DNA of 64,000 bases, from contig OY756972.1 in the NCBI GenBank assembly GCA_963580455.1, forward strand, positions 18,057,001 through 18,121,000, written 5' to 3'. Made by a program: the position numbers and the translations under genes. The notes under the pieces are model-generated. The model ran no database searches, was not told where the DNA came from, and saw nothing but the letters and a program-made list of their open reading frames with translations. Shown in pieces: positions 1 through 14,337 of the stretch; within the stretch, counting starts at the first letter, position 1, and every line of letters starts with the position of its first letter. Source of the DNA: Euonymus europaeus. Its lineage: Eukaryota; Streptophyta; Magnoliopsida; Celastrales; Celastraceae.

Positions 1-36
1 AAAGAGTGACTGAAAGAAAGAAAAAAAACAGCGAAC

Positions 37-3678
<3,642 letters not shown>

Positions 3679-4168
3679 CTATGGTGTAATAAAATATAAG
3701 TAGAACACCAAATGTTTATAGCCCTTCACAAAACACAATCCATGCTATAGTAAGGCATCTTTAACCTGAGAATAAAAGAGAAAAATATGATATCATCCAC
3801 TACATCAGTACCACATATTCAATATAATTTGTGTGGGCTTTGTTTATATAATTTTCCCCGGGCAGGGAGAGGGAATTATTAAGCACAGAGCATGGACAAC
3901 TAATCACCTAATAAGAACTGGTGTTCATTAGTTGGCACTTGGCAATTAACTTTGGTAAGAATTAATAGATTCAATATGTTTCTGTTCTCCGGTATTAACA
4001 CAAAAGTTTAAAGTGAAAAAATCAATTAGTCAGATGCTTTTGCAAAGTTGAAATAATTTTTTCATCTACCTAGTAAGTAGCAATGCTGCATCTTAAGCAA
4101 TAAAATCATATTATAACGCAAGCGAATGTATAGATACTTATCTACATACAGCCAATTATACCCCGGCT

Positions 4169-4745
4169 CAGGGGAGAACCCAAGGCATAGGATATGGGGT
4201 CAATTAACACCACTAATTTCTATTATTTTTTATGCTCATATATGATAAAATTTATTTCTGACCCCACATAATTTTTATCCTTCTTAATGTTTAGTAGCGT
4301 ATTTGAATTAGAAGAAACTTTAATTTTTTAAAGCTCAAAGTGGTTTAGTTGCCTGATTTTGGCCCAAATACGTGGGGATCCAAGGCATGATTCTTGTGAT
4401 AGACACTGTCAGATTATTGGCAAAAAATGGTATGGGAGTTACTGTAGTTACAACCACTCTAAACACCGCACAATTTACTAACATTATCAAAAGAGCCATT
4501 GAATTAGGACTCCTTCAAGTTTGGTTTTCTTATGAGGCTAGTTTGCACACAATTTTCTTATTTTTTGAGCCTTAAAAAATAAAAGACATGAATAAGGTGA
4601 TTTATTTTTCTTAGACCAATCATTTTTTTAATAAATAGTCTTTTAAAAAAAATTCGGAGGCTCTAACCCCAAACCCCACCATAAACTTTTTATCCACCCT
4701 CTATGAACCCAACCCCTTATTTTGAGTAGGCTCAGTCCGCCCCTG
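4169..4745. mobile_element. Non-autonomous hAT-type element carrying a UGT fragment
   Basis: The left end reads CAGGGGAGAACCCAAGG and the right end, reverse-complemented, reads CAGGGGCGGACTGAGCC. They are imperfect inverted repeats starting CAGGGG, as in many plant hAT elements. The 8-bp flanks CCCCGGCT and CCACGGTT match at 6 of 8 positions, a decayed target-site duplication. The 577-bp element has no transposase. Its middle carries the glycosyltransferase-like fragment listed next, so it looks like a gene-capturing hAT. It lies in the probable 5'-UTR intron of the kinase gene. Confidence 0.65.
4372..4545 (+). pseudogene. UDP-glycosyltransferase N-terminal fragment
   Basis: About 58 codons resemble the N-terminus of plant UDP-glycosyltransferases of the UGT73 kind. 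The family pattern GHMIPMIDIARLLA, VTIVTTPLNAARF, IIARAIESGL is matched by GMILVIDTVRLLA, VTVVTTTLNTAQF and IIKRAIELGL. Homology then fades through a region like LLQLQFPYEEAGL that has lost residues, and stops. The acceptor-binding and PSPG regions are missing and no proper ATG is seen, so it cannot make an enzyme. It lies wholly inside the hAT-type element, which suggests capture. Assignment to family 1 is fairly sure; the subfamily is a guess. Confidence 0.7.
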
Positions 4746-5960
4746 CCACGGTTCACTCTCAATTTTGAGGGCACCGCAAACCAATATTCAATCCAGTATT
4801 TTACTTTCAGATCTGCCTTGACCAAAATTTTTGAGACCAGAATAATCCTATGATTCCTATCTATCCAGAGAACAGGCAAAGGTTGGCTATATGGGCTGAA
4901 AAGTCGACATATATTATCGAGACAAGTCACTAAATCTGCTTTATTAACTATCATTGAACAAATGTCAACAGTTGGCTAACAATAACTCAAGACAATCAGC
5001 TCATTCCATAATTTACAATGTGGACTTTTAGGTAATTATCACCTCCAACATATCTTCCCTTCTGAGAGATAGAGTACTGCTGCTAAAGTCATTCAACTTA
5101 GTAACTTTTCAATCTTCAAAAGTTCATGGTTGTGGAAAATGATATCGATCTTTAGCATTCAAGCAGATGGAAATTTTTAGCATTCATCTTTTACATATAC
5201 ATACATATAAGTTCAATTTCCCACCCGATTCTTGCACCCTCAATTATCATTCATACAGTTTTGGCAAAGTTAATTGTATCCAGAACATGCGCATGAGCAC
5301 CATACACACACAATCAACAATATTTCTCTCTCATAATTTTGAGAGCCCGGAGAATCTGAGCTGGTTCCATCAAAGTCCACCAAGTCAATATCTTTAAGAA
5401 ACTTATAAGCTAGCTCTATCTGTGCAAAAAAAAAGAAATCACTGATCCATTGCTATGACTAACAATTTTTAATCAAAAGGCATGAATAAAATTTGCTTAA
5501 CAGTAGCCCAAAAGTTGAATGTCAGAACAATTTAACCACCTGCAACGTTGCCCAGATGTTCTCCCACTTTGAGATATAATATAACATACCACTTATCCAT
5601 GAATAAATCTTATAATAACGAAAACATACTGAGGCGATAATGGCGATCTAAAGAATCAAGTCCCGCATTCCAATTGCATAAGCTATTAATTGAGAAAGAG
5701 AAACTTTAAATTACTTGAAATGAAATTTAATTTTCTGTACCAGTGAAGGAAACGAAACAGAAAATCAACAGAAGGAAAAGGACCCTACCAGTGAAACACC
5801 GAATTAGTCACATTTAGCAAGCGATTTCAACCAAGAAGGTCCAAACCCTAACAGTTTTCGTTCACTTGAAGTCTCTGCAATTTCTTGAGAGTTTTGACTG
5901 AATGAGGCCCTCTTTGGATACTCTTGATCTTTCGTGCTTCTCTGATTCCTGATCGAGCAG

Positions 5961-6313
5961 AGCGGACCCAAGAGGCAAGAGGAGTATTTGCCAAATCTGA
6001 TTGAGAATTTTATTTTTGACGTCCGTCGGGGTCCGAAGTGTTCGGTTTCTGATGTGGCAGAGAGTGGTTGGGTTGGTTTAGACTTACGTCAATGTGTTGA
6101 CCACCTCTCGGTCCTCTCCTAACGAAGGAAATGTTCGATACGCGAGGGGTTATCTTTCCGTACAATACAAACCGTCGACTTCGATGATCGCAGAGTGCAT
6201 GGATGAGCATAATAATTTGTGCGAAAATACTAAACAATACGTACACTATTTGTACATAAATAATTTATATGACATCCAATGTGTGTTTGCCATGTAGATT
6301 AACCAAGATTTAC
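5961..6313. other. Upstream flank of the SHAGGY kinase gene
   Basis: Short spacer beyond the presumed kinase leader, expected to hold the promoter on the minus strand. I see no clear TATA box and no gene. ORFs on both strands here overlap each other and match nothing I recognise. Confidence 0.4.
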
Positions 6314-6615
6314 TTAAAGTCCTGCTTGGCACATGGGTTTGGAGGGTAGCCAATCATTTGAACACTTGCTTAACGTGAACACCATCGATTTTTGGAAGGG
6401 TTCAGAATCCCTTTCAACCCTTATTTCTGAACTCTTCAAATGAGGGGTTCACTATTATATTAAATATGAAGTTACAAAAATACTTTCATAAAAAAAAGTT
6501 ATATATTAATTTTTTAACTAACTCCTCCCGACACATTTCTATACAAGGAGGGGTTCACTCTCATAAACTCCTCTCAACCCAACCCTTCTCAATTCTCATG
6601 TCAAGCATAACCTTA
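6314..6615. mobile_element. Tourist-like (PIF/Harbinger) MITE A
   Basis: Ends AAGTCCTGCTTGGCACATG and, reverse-complemented, GGTTATGCTTGACATG form inverted repeats sharing TGCTTG(G/A)CA. They are flanked by the 3-bp duplication TTA (6314-6316 and 6613-6615), the usual PIF/Harbinger target site. The 296-bp core has no coding capacity and is rich in GGGTTC/GAACCC and CTCTCAACCC words, shared with MITE B. Confidence 0.65.
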
Positions 6616-6817
6616 AAATAGCTAGAGAAACATTCTCGTTTCTTTCTCCTCTATCACATTTTATTTTCCGTTTATTTCTCTATTCATTTTTGTTTCACCA
6701 TTTGTCAAAATTCTCTCTCCTCAACTTCAAGAACAAGCATTTGTGGGTTCTCCATTTCATAATACTATCCTAATTTATATAACTTAATTATATCTTATTA
6801 TAATATAATAAACTGAA

Positions 6818-7325
6818 AGGATAATGTGATAATCTTAACATTTAGGCATTGCTTGGGAGATGTGTTGGGAGGGGTTCGTGAACAAGTAAGTTTCTCTGAA
6901 CCCTTGTTTGCCGCGAACACTTCAAGGTGTTCACAGGAGTTTAGAACCTCTCCCAACACTTATAAATATCAAGCAAGAGTTCACTTTTATGAACCCGTCT
7001 CAACCCAACACCTCTCAACTCAACCCTCATGCCAAGCATAGCTTTAGTGTAATTACTCTAGACTGACATTTTACCTGTTTGTTTTGCAAAAACCTAAACA
7101 TTAATGGTTTATCTATACAATTTTGGTGAGAAAGGGTAATGTGATCATTTGAAAATCTAGTATAATTATTTTGGACTGAAATTTTACTTGCTTGTTTTAT
7201 GTCACTGTAATTATTGTTTAGTGTATTGTAATATACAAAAAGAGTAATGCGATAATCTAAATATTTAGTGTAATTATTCTGGATTGACATTTCACTTGAT
7301 TGTTTTGTAGAAACGTAGACATTTA
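6818..7325. repeat. Diverged direct repeat, three to four copies of about 100 bp
   Basis: A unit with the words GTAATGTGATAATCT, ATATTTAGTGTAATTATTCTGGA and CATTTTACTTGTTTGTTTT recurs with copies near 6818 (split by MITE B), 7045, 7137 and 7247. Copies differ by substitutions and small gaps. There is no coding potential. The intact copies show what the MITE B site looked like before insertion. Confidence 0.6.
6842..7046. mobile_element. Tourist-like (PIF/Harbinger) MITE B
   Basis: Ends GGCATTGCTTGG and, reverse-complemented, AGCTATGCTTGG are flanked by TTA duplications (6842-6844, 7044-7046). The 199-bp core shares with MITE A the words GGGTTCGTGAAC-like and CTCTCAACTCAACCCTCATG. It interrupts a repeat unit: removing the element and one TTA restores ACATTTAGTGTAATTA, as in the neighbouring intact unit near 7258. 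That is strong local evidence for the insertion boundaries. Confidence 0.75.
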
Positions 7326-8529
7326 TGGTTTAGGGATTTGTCATTGATAGTCGGATCAAATGAAAGAATAAAACAATGTAATTAAAATAATAAATAATGT
7401 AATTTCAACACGAACAATGAAATTGACAGATAAAAAGACAACATCTTAAATGATCATTTAATTATAATCTGCATCGAACAATGTAATAAAAAGGAAAAAT
7501 AATGTAATAAAACAAAATAGGTCTGGCCCCACTGATTTGCGCTAGAATTTCGATATCTGACCATCAATAGCAACATTGTTGGTCTCAAAAGAACTACAAG
7601 ATGACAAGGAAAAAAATCCAACAACCCTTAGCGTGTTTCATCAACCGTAGTCACCAGAATCACGCTCAAAAGATCTTGATCATCGCGAAGAAAATGATCA
7701 GATCTGGTCAACACCGATAATGCATCGAAACACCATCACCAACGTTGAGCTCGTCCTGAAGATAAGCATCGGTTACATTTTTTGAATGAATGAAATACTT
7801 GTTGGAGGTCGGATTCTGACGGACGGAGGGAGGGAGATAGAGAGAGAGCGAGAGCCTTAGTAAATATTAAAATGTGTGGCTTGATTTCACCCAAAAAAAA
7901 ATGATGTGATGCATGAGTTAATAAAATTAATCATAGCTAAGTTGCTTATTGAGATATTTTGAAAAATTCTTAGTCCACTTGTCAAATCAGCTGCCACTCG
8001 GATTATGTATGAGTATCGACAAGAACCCTATATGTGACTAGCACTACCATGATATTGAGTCGAAAATATGCATTTCGTACCTGAACTATTCCCTTATTTT
8101 CTTTTCGTTCTTAAACTATTTTTGCTCTTAAAATCGTCCATCAACTATTGTCAGGTATTGTCCCTTAGACGAGTTTATCCCCAAAAAATTCAAACGAGGC
8201 AAGTGCATGTGGATTTTTTTATGACATGACACATATGTAGCGTCCACATGGCGAGTATGTGACAGAGTAACAAAATATTGCCCCAAATCCCTCATTTCTT
8301 CCTCCTTTTGCCTTCTCTTGCTCTCTCTCGAAAACACTGCCTTCCTTGGCTCTTTCATCAATTGACATAACTCTGATGATTCACAGGCTTACGCGTTCTC
8401 CCCTATGTAGTCTAATGACAAGTTGTAAGTGATTAGCATTTGATTTAATGGCAATAACTATTCTTACTAGTCCAATTTTATATAGAATTTTTTGTTGGGC
8501 CGTGGCAAGTGGGGCTATGGCTTCGCAAC
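7326..8529. other. Gene-free spacer
   Basis: No coding region is supported. It has an AG-rich stretch at about 7822-7855. From about 8060 it holds sequence of the type CGTACCTGAACTATT...CTTAAACTATTTTTGCTC...CGTCCATCAACTATTGTCA, which resembles the ends of Mutator-like repeats common in plants, but I could not find a matching second end. Confidence 0.4.
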
Positions 8530-10120
8530 TCAGTGGAACCAAGTATTGGTATGAATTTTTCTAAGCTTGATACTGCCAAAAAAGTATGAGATTACTTGGC
8601 AAGAATGTATTTGCAGTCTAATTTTAGTAAGCAATATCAACTTGAAATGGAAATTTGAGTCAATAAACAAAATCAACAGTCTATTCAAGACTTTTATACT
8701 CTGATGAAAAATCTTTATGATCAACTGGCCCTTATGGAACCTCCTAAGTTGAAAGCTTCCGAGGTGTATGTGGGATTTCGAGAGAAACAATGCTTGGTGC
8801 AATTTCTTATGGCTTTTCGTGAGTAGTTTGAACATTTCTATGGTGCTATTATTCATTGTAATTCACTTCCTACAGTGGACTGTGTCTAGGAGCTTATAGT
8901 TGAAGAGACTTGATTCTCTGTTGGTCAGGTTTACATGCAGCCCCCTTCTAGTTTACCTCATTTTCTGTTTGCATCATGCTCTTTAGGCTTGAAACAGGCT
9001 CCTCATGATTGGTATGATTGCTTTCAATTTTATGCTCTTAAGTTATTTGATATGAAAGACTTGAGTACCTTACGCTATTTTCCTAGTATTGAAGTAGTCT
9101 CCTCTCCCAAGAGTTATTTATTGTCTCAGTCTAAGTATTCCTATGACTTGCTTCATCACGACTTCATCACGACCAGCTCACAGATGAAAAAGTGGCCCCT
9201 ACTCCTTTTGAACTAAATGTCAAGTTAATTCCCTAAGTATGATGGTGTTCCTCTTGATGATCCTACTATTTATTGGGAGTTGGCTGGTTGTCTTGTTTAT
9301 CTCATTTTCATTCACCCTAATATTGGATTTGTAGTTCATATTGTCAGTCAATATGTTGTGCCCCTCGAATCACTCATTGGGCTGCATTACTTCGTATCTT
9401 ATGGTATGTCTAAGGGACTCTTTTTAGAGTCTTTTTCTCTCTTCCACCTCCTCTTTGGAGCTACGAGCCTATGCTGATGATGATTGGGCTGGTGATGTCA
9501 ATGACCGCAAGTCCACCACAGGTTTTTGTCTCTTTCTCGACGTTCTCTAATTTCTCGGAAGAGTAAAAAGTATTTTGTTATTGCTCACTCCACTATTGAA
9601 GCAGAATATTGTGCCTTGGCTCATGCGACTGCAGAAGTTATATAGCTTAGGTGACTTTTAGTTGACATGAGTGTCTATAGCTCTGGTGCTACTCCTCTCC
9701 ATTGTGATAGCAAGAGTGTTATACAAATTACTTAAAACTCTATTTTTCATGAACGCACCAAACACATTGAGCTCGATTGTCATTTTGTGCGTCATCATTT
9801 TCGCAAAAGAACTATCACCCTTCCCTTTCTCTCTTAAGCTTTCCAACTTGCAGATTTCTTTATTAAGTCTCATACTGTTACACGATTCCAATTTCTTATT
9901 GACAAACTCTCATTGCTTTCTTGTACAACATCATGAGTTTGAGGGGGAGGGAGTGTGAATATATGTCCCTATTAAATCTGTAAGGGTATTATTGTCTTCT
10001 TATGTATAGCTAAGGGTTGTATAATCATTCATTATTAGTCTTTTAGGGTATTATGTTTAGTTGCTCTATGTAATCGAAACTCAATAAATGAACGAACGCA
10101 ACTTTCATTCATCCTTTTAA
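8530..10120 (+). mobile_element. Decayed, internally deleted Ty1/copia retrotransposon
   Basis: A plus-strand series of broken coding blocks in copia order. A Gag (UBN2-like) block at about 8530-8910 (KLDTAKKVWDYLARMYLQ, then QSIQDFYTLMKNLYDQL) has in-frame stops. A piece of the reverse transcriptase end lies at 8935-9216 (LGLKQAPHDWYDCF, MKDLSTLRYF). The link to RNase H lies at about 9265-9480, and RNase H at about 9480-9760 (RKSTTGFCLFL, STIEAEYCALAHATAEV). Protease, integrase and most of the reverse transcriptase are gone. A purine tract ending at about 9953 is followed by TGTGAATATATG, probably the start of the 3' LTR. No 5' LTR was found. The CACTA element begins just after it. Confidence 0.8.
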
Positions 10121-10123
10121 CAT

Positions 10124-12250
10124 CACTACAAGAAAATGAAAGATTAGCGACGGAATTTACCGACGAAATTAATTCGTGGGTAAATATCGACGTTATACCG
10201 ACAGATTACCGACCAATTTAATTTTTTTAATTTTAGCTACAGAATACCGTCGAAATAAATACCGGCGGATAATTTTCGTCGGTAATATTTGGCGCCAATT
10301 TGGCGTGTTAAATTGGCGGCAAAATTCCAACGATTATTGTGTCGGTAAATTTACCAACCGAAATAAATCGGTCAGTAAATATATTTCTTATTTTTAAATT
10401 TCATAAATAAAGTACCGAAGGAATTAATTCCGTCGATAATTAATTTGATTAAAACAATTCAGGTTCGTGCCTTCCCTTTCCCCTTTCATCCGTTTCAAGC
10501 CCTAGCTTGGCTGTTCCTCCCTCTCACATCTCCTTGGCAGTCACCTCCACGCAGGTAAAATTTCTCCTCCTCCTCTCCAGCTAATACCTTCTCTTGATGA
10601 ATGCTTCACTTTTCTTCTAGTTTTGTCTCTTTGTTAAACTGGTTGTACGTACTGTTCTTCCCACAGGCTGATTTTTGGCAAGAAGATCGATTTCAAGGTC
10701 TGATGCTTCTATTGCTCGAAAATTTCTGGTTCGGATCAACCCATTGTGGTTGTGTTTTGGTTAGGGTATTTGTTGTTCTTCTCTGTAATTATTTTTAGTC
10801 TTGGTTCCTATGATTGATTCAATTCTCTCAGTTGTGCGTCTACATGAGAAACATATGCTATCTTGTTCTCTCTTTTTGAAGGTTCAGTTTCTGTATATAT
10901 GAGTAATGGATTGATGATTTTAAAAGCATGGATTTTGCAATTTTGATTTTGAATTGTATCAATCTGCATGTATTGTTTTAGTTGGCTAGTATACACACAA
11001 CAGGAGTCACGACTGGCAGACTTTTGTCGATGATAAAGCTCGACGAGTCCATGTAAGTTTCTATTGCCTAAAATAGAGTTCAACTTTTTTGGATATTGAA
11101 TGCATGTGTTGGATACTGGATGTCTGGATATATGGATTGGAGAATGAATTGGAGAATTGATGTGCATATACTTATTTGAAGTGCCTTTTCAATTGTTTTT
11201 AAGGTTGTTTTTATTCAAAAATAAGGGAGACTCTGTCGAAATTTTTAAAAATTAATGAAACTTATAAACATTTTTATGTATATTGTTGAGGCCACTCGAC
11301 AGTCTCTATCTCAGCTCGAGACAGGATCCTCTTCCTCTCAGCCGATCGATGAGAGAGATCTTTATTATCAGGCGGTTGGTGGAGAGAAGAAGAAGAGGGT
11401 GTACGACATTGGATCGCAGGCATATACATTTTATCCATCTTCCAGTGGATCTTCTGTACAATTTCCGACATCCGAGAGACATGATGAGCATATGCAGCAG
11501 CTGATAGAGGAGATGCAGTAGCGGATGGAGGAGATGAACTAGCAGATAGAGGAGATGCGACAACAGATGCAGACATACTTTCAGACCTCTCGACATCCCT
11601 CTCCCCCTCACTCACCTCCAGATGGCGAGAGCCCTACAAGAGGCAGATAGATTGTATATGTTGACATATTTAAACTTGTATTATTATGATATGATATTGT
11701 ATTGTATTTGATTCCGGATTATGGAAGAATTATTTATTATATTTGAGATATTCAGTGATTTTGGAGTTTATTTTCTGTACTGTTTTTTTATTTACAGGTT
11801 TGGTCCAAACATAATTAACCTGGTTTTTTAGAAAAATTAATTTTTTACTGACGGATTTTTCATTTTCGAAATTAGTTTTTAATAATTATACCGACGGATA
11901 TGTAATTTTTTAATATTAATTATTTTAATATACCGACGGATAGAAAAATTTAATAAATATATTTTTTAATTATATCGACGGATTACCGATGGAATGATAA
12001 TTCATAATTATTAATATATACAGACGGAATTATTAAAAAAAATATATTTTTTTTATTTCCGACTAATATTCGGTCGCTAAATGGTCGGTATATACCGATC
12101 GAAAAAAATTTCCGTCGGTAAATAATCAGCTACAATCCTATTGCCGACGAAATAATATTGGTCGGAATTCCGTCGGGAAAAACTTTTAGCGACCGAATTC
12201 TTAAAATTGCCGACGAATTTCCGTCGGCAATTAATGAAATTCTTGTAGTG
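10124..12250 (+). mobile_element. CACTA (En/Spm) transposon, non-autonomous
   Basis: The left terminus CACTACAAGAAAATG and the right terminus, reverse-complemented CACTACAAGAATTTC, are the hallmark CACTA inverted repeats. They are flanked by the 3-bp duplication CAT (10121-10123 and 12251-12253). Both subterminal regions (about 10145-10440 and 11850-12235) are packed with degenerate CCGACGGAAT/TTCCGTCGG words in both orientations, as expected of transposase-binding repeats. At 2127 bp it lacks the main transposase; only a remnant accessory ORF is present in the middle. Confidence 0.92.
11255..11650 (+). pseudogene. CACTA-encoded Transposase_24-like ORF remnant
   Basis: The readable protein includes LYYQAVGGEKKKRVYDIGSQ followed by a Ser-rich stretch and a Met/Gln/Glu-rich coiled segment (HMQQLIEEMQ...RMEEMN...QIEEMRQQMQ). 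The GG-KK-RVY-GSQA pattern is typical of the plant En/Spm-associated protein family Pfam Transposase_24 (PF03004). Stop codons at 11519-11521 and 11537-11539 interrupt an otherwise continuous frame to about 11650. The family's N-terminal half is absent. The intact part may start in a spliced exon after an acceptor near 11285. Confidence 0.65.
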
Positions 12251-12424
12251 CATAGTTTTGGGATGAAATGTATATTTTGCCTGATATTTGATGGGACGGT
12301 GAGGAATGAATGGATACAATAGTGACATTTTCATAATATTTTTTTGTTAGGGCATGGAGAGAGGAAGCAACCACAATTGTTCGGTTTGGGGTCGAGAAAC
12401 CGAAACCCGTCTGCCAGTTCCCTG

Positions 12425-12605
12425 CCCTGGGAGTCACTGACAGATGTAAGTCGCAGGATGTGCAGCCTTACAGTAGGGACCACCTACCGCTTCAGAAGTG
12501 GTCGAATGCCTCTACGAGGGTTCGAACTCACAACCTCCACTTCCCCCGTTAAGGGTTTTGACAAGGTGGGTACCGCTCAGTCATATGCCCTGGGGGCAGC
12601 AACCA
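12425..12605 (-). mobile_element. tRNA-derived SINE-like repeat
   Basis: Read on the minus strand, an A-box-like ATGACTGAGCGGTACCC (about 12570-12590) is followed by a B-box-like GAGTTCGAACCCTC (about 12515-12530) and a non-tRNA body of about 100 bp. The spacing and boxes fit a tRNA-derived SINE. The ORF that crosses it has no family resemblance. Boundaries are approximate. Confidence 0.55.
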
Positions 12606-12841
12606 CAATTGTTGCTTTTGATGGAACATGGATAGTAAAGAGTGGAAATTTCATGGCTCATGAAAAAATTACATGTTCCATTAATATTTTTACATTGTCT
12701 ATTTTTGTTTGGTCCATTGGTATGGTATGATATGGCATGGTAGTTGCCATGCCTATAACTTGGTTTGTCTAGGTCTCACTTTGCTTTACAACAACACATT
12801 TATATCAAAATCAATACTCGCCCAACTTTTGTTACACCAAA

Positions 12842-13322
12842 CAGTGGCGAAGCCACACTAGTGTGACCCCCTAAAAAAATAGAGGCTAAATATAAGTAAA
12901 ATTTTAGAAAGACTTCCCCTAAATTTTCAATTTAGACCCTTTTGAAATTGAAAAATACTCTCTTAGTCATTTGTTTTCTTAAATAGATATGGGTTTTAAA
13001 GTTCATTTAAATTTTCACTTGGTTGATTCATGATAATCACACAACGTTTTTACCAATTTGACAGTAATTATTGTTATTTGAATTGACAATTGTCGAATTG
13101 TTTTAATATTTATTAATTTGTGTAATGTTAATTAAAAATATTTAATGATAATTATAATATTTATTATATCAAAGTGAAAAGACAAGTTAATGCAGCAATA
13201 AATTTAATACTCTCTAAAAAAATTCGGGGGCGCTGCCCTCAAACCCCCTCTAACTTAATCATACTCTAGTAAATTCAGGACTAGTTGCGACACCCTCATA
13301 TACCCTCCTGACTTTGCCCCTA
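12842..13322. mobile_element. Non-autonomous hAT-type element
   Basis: The left end CAGTGGCGAAGCCA and the right end, reverse-complemented TAGGGGCAAAGTCA, pair as imperfect inverted repeats. They are flanked by a perfect 8-bp duplication ACACCAAA (12834-12841 and 13323-13330), diagnostic for hAT insertion. The 481-bp core is AT-rich and non-coding. A GGGGGCGCTGCCCTCAAACCCCC block near the right end resembles the right part of the element at 4169-4745, so the two may be relatives. Confidence 0.8.
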
Positions 13323-13330
13323 ACACCAAA

Positions 13331-14337
13331 AATAAAATCAACAAATTTATATCATTATATCAATACAGTTTGTTGACCCAATCATATCAATAAAATACTT
13401 TTCTCAATACATTGTTGGTTCCAACAAAAAAAATATCATTAATGATGCTCTTGGATCTACATATCAAACTATTTTTGTCTTGTTTGGGCCCATTTATACT
13501 ATAATCAACAAGAAATCTCTCTATCATTTCTCTCTCTACCATTTCTCTCTCTACCATTGCATCATGTCACATATCTCTTCCCTCTCAAAGCAAATGCAAT
13601 GGGTGTATTTTAGGGGGGAATGAATAATATATGAGAATGCGCATTTTTGTTAATGTGTCTGTATTGAGAGAAGTGTTTTGGTGATGTGGATGAATATGTG
13701 ACTTCATCTTTTGTAAAATATGTGGAACCTTTTATTGATTTTGGTATAGTTTTGTTTGAGAATGAATGGTAAAATAGAAAATTGATACTTGACAAGTATG
13801 GAAAGAGAAAAATGCATAGAAATTTGTATTTTGTTGATGTGGATGAGTATGTAGTTTGACTTTTTATGTAATAGATGTGAGACCCAATATATAATTTTAA
13901 TGGGTTAGCAAAATTTCATTAGTGCATTTGCCCTCACTCTCTACATTTTTCATGGTTTTCAAAGACTTTATTGGCTCGATAGACATTTTATCACTGCAAA
14001 GGTCTGTAAAGTCTGAAAACTATTCATAAAAAAGTATGAAAACTGAGACCGACCTGAATTTATTTTATCGGTCAGGTCCGACCCGATTAATACTTGATAG
14101 AGTTGGATCTCGAATTATCAGGTTCACTCGATAGCCCGTAAAAATAATATTATTTCTGTGTCTCTTGGTGCTTGGCTCTTATACACTATTGGGTTTTCTG
14201 TTCGTTTGGTCTCCTCAAATGCATATCCATATGTTTTAGAAAATGAATTGCACATTGTGTTCATAATGCTATTTGTCTTTTATTCTGGTCAGAAATACCA
14301 TAGGTGTATTAGCTAGAATGTCCATACATACATATAC
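13331..14337. other. AT-rich spacer with a possible MITE
   Basis: No gene is seen. At about 13590-13931 the ends AGCAAATGCAATGGGTG and, reverse-complemented, AGGGCAAATGCACTAATG resemble inverted repeats. Internal words such as TTGATGTGGATGAGTATGTAG recall the Tourist-like element at 48122-48498. No clear target duplication was found, so it stays tentative. Minus-strand ORFs here look like chance. Confidence 0.35.

Larger units (their letters stand above)
3679..5960 (-). other. Probable 5'-UTR intron and leader of the SHAGGY kinase gene
   Basis: A T-rich tract and AG sit directly before the kinase ATG on the minus strand. A donor-like CACTG/GTAGGG lies at about 5789-5786. Together they suggest an intron of about 2.1 kb (3679-5788) and a leader exon from about 5789 to 5950. 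The stretch contains no kinase coding sequence. It holds the hAT-type element at 4169-4745. Splice use is inferred from sequence only; several short ORFs here resemble nothing known. Confidence 0.5.

Noticed and set aside
4372..4575. An intact small UGT-like gene
   Set aside because: Only an N-terminal piece is present, without a good ATG, and it lies within transposon ends.
11274..11615. Ser/Ala- and Leu/His-rich minus-strand ORFs in the CACTA element
   Set aside because: They are antisense to the Transposase_24-like frame and made of repeated codons.
12344..12730. 128-codon plus-strand ORF
   Set aside because: It crosses a SINE-like repeat in the opposite direction and shows no protein family.
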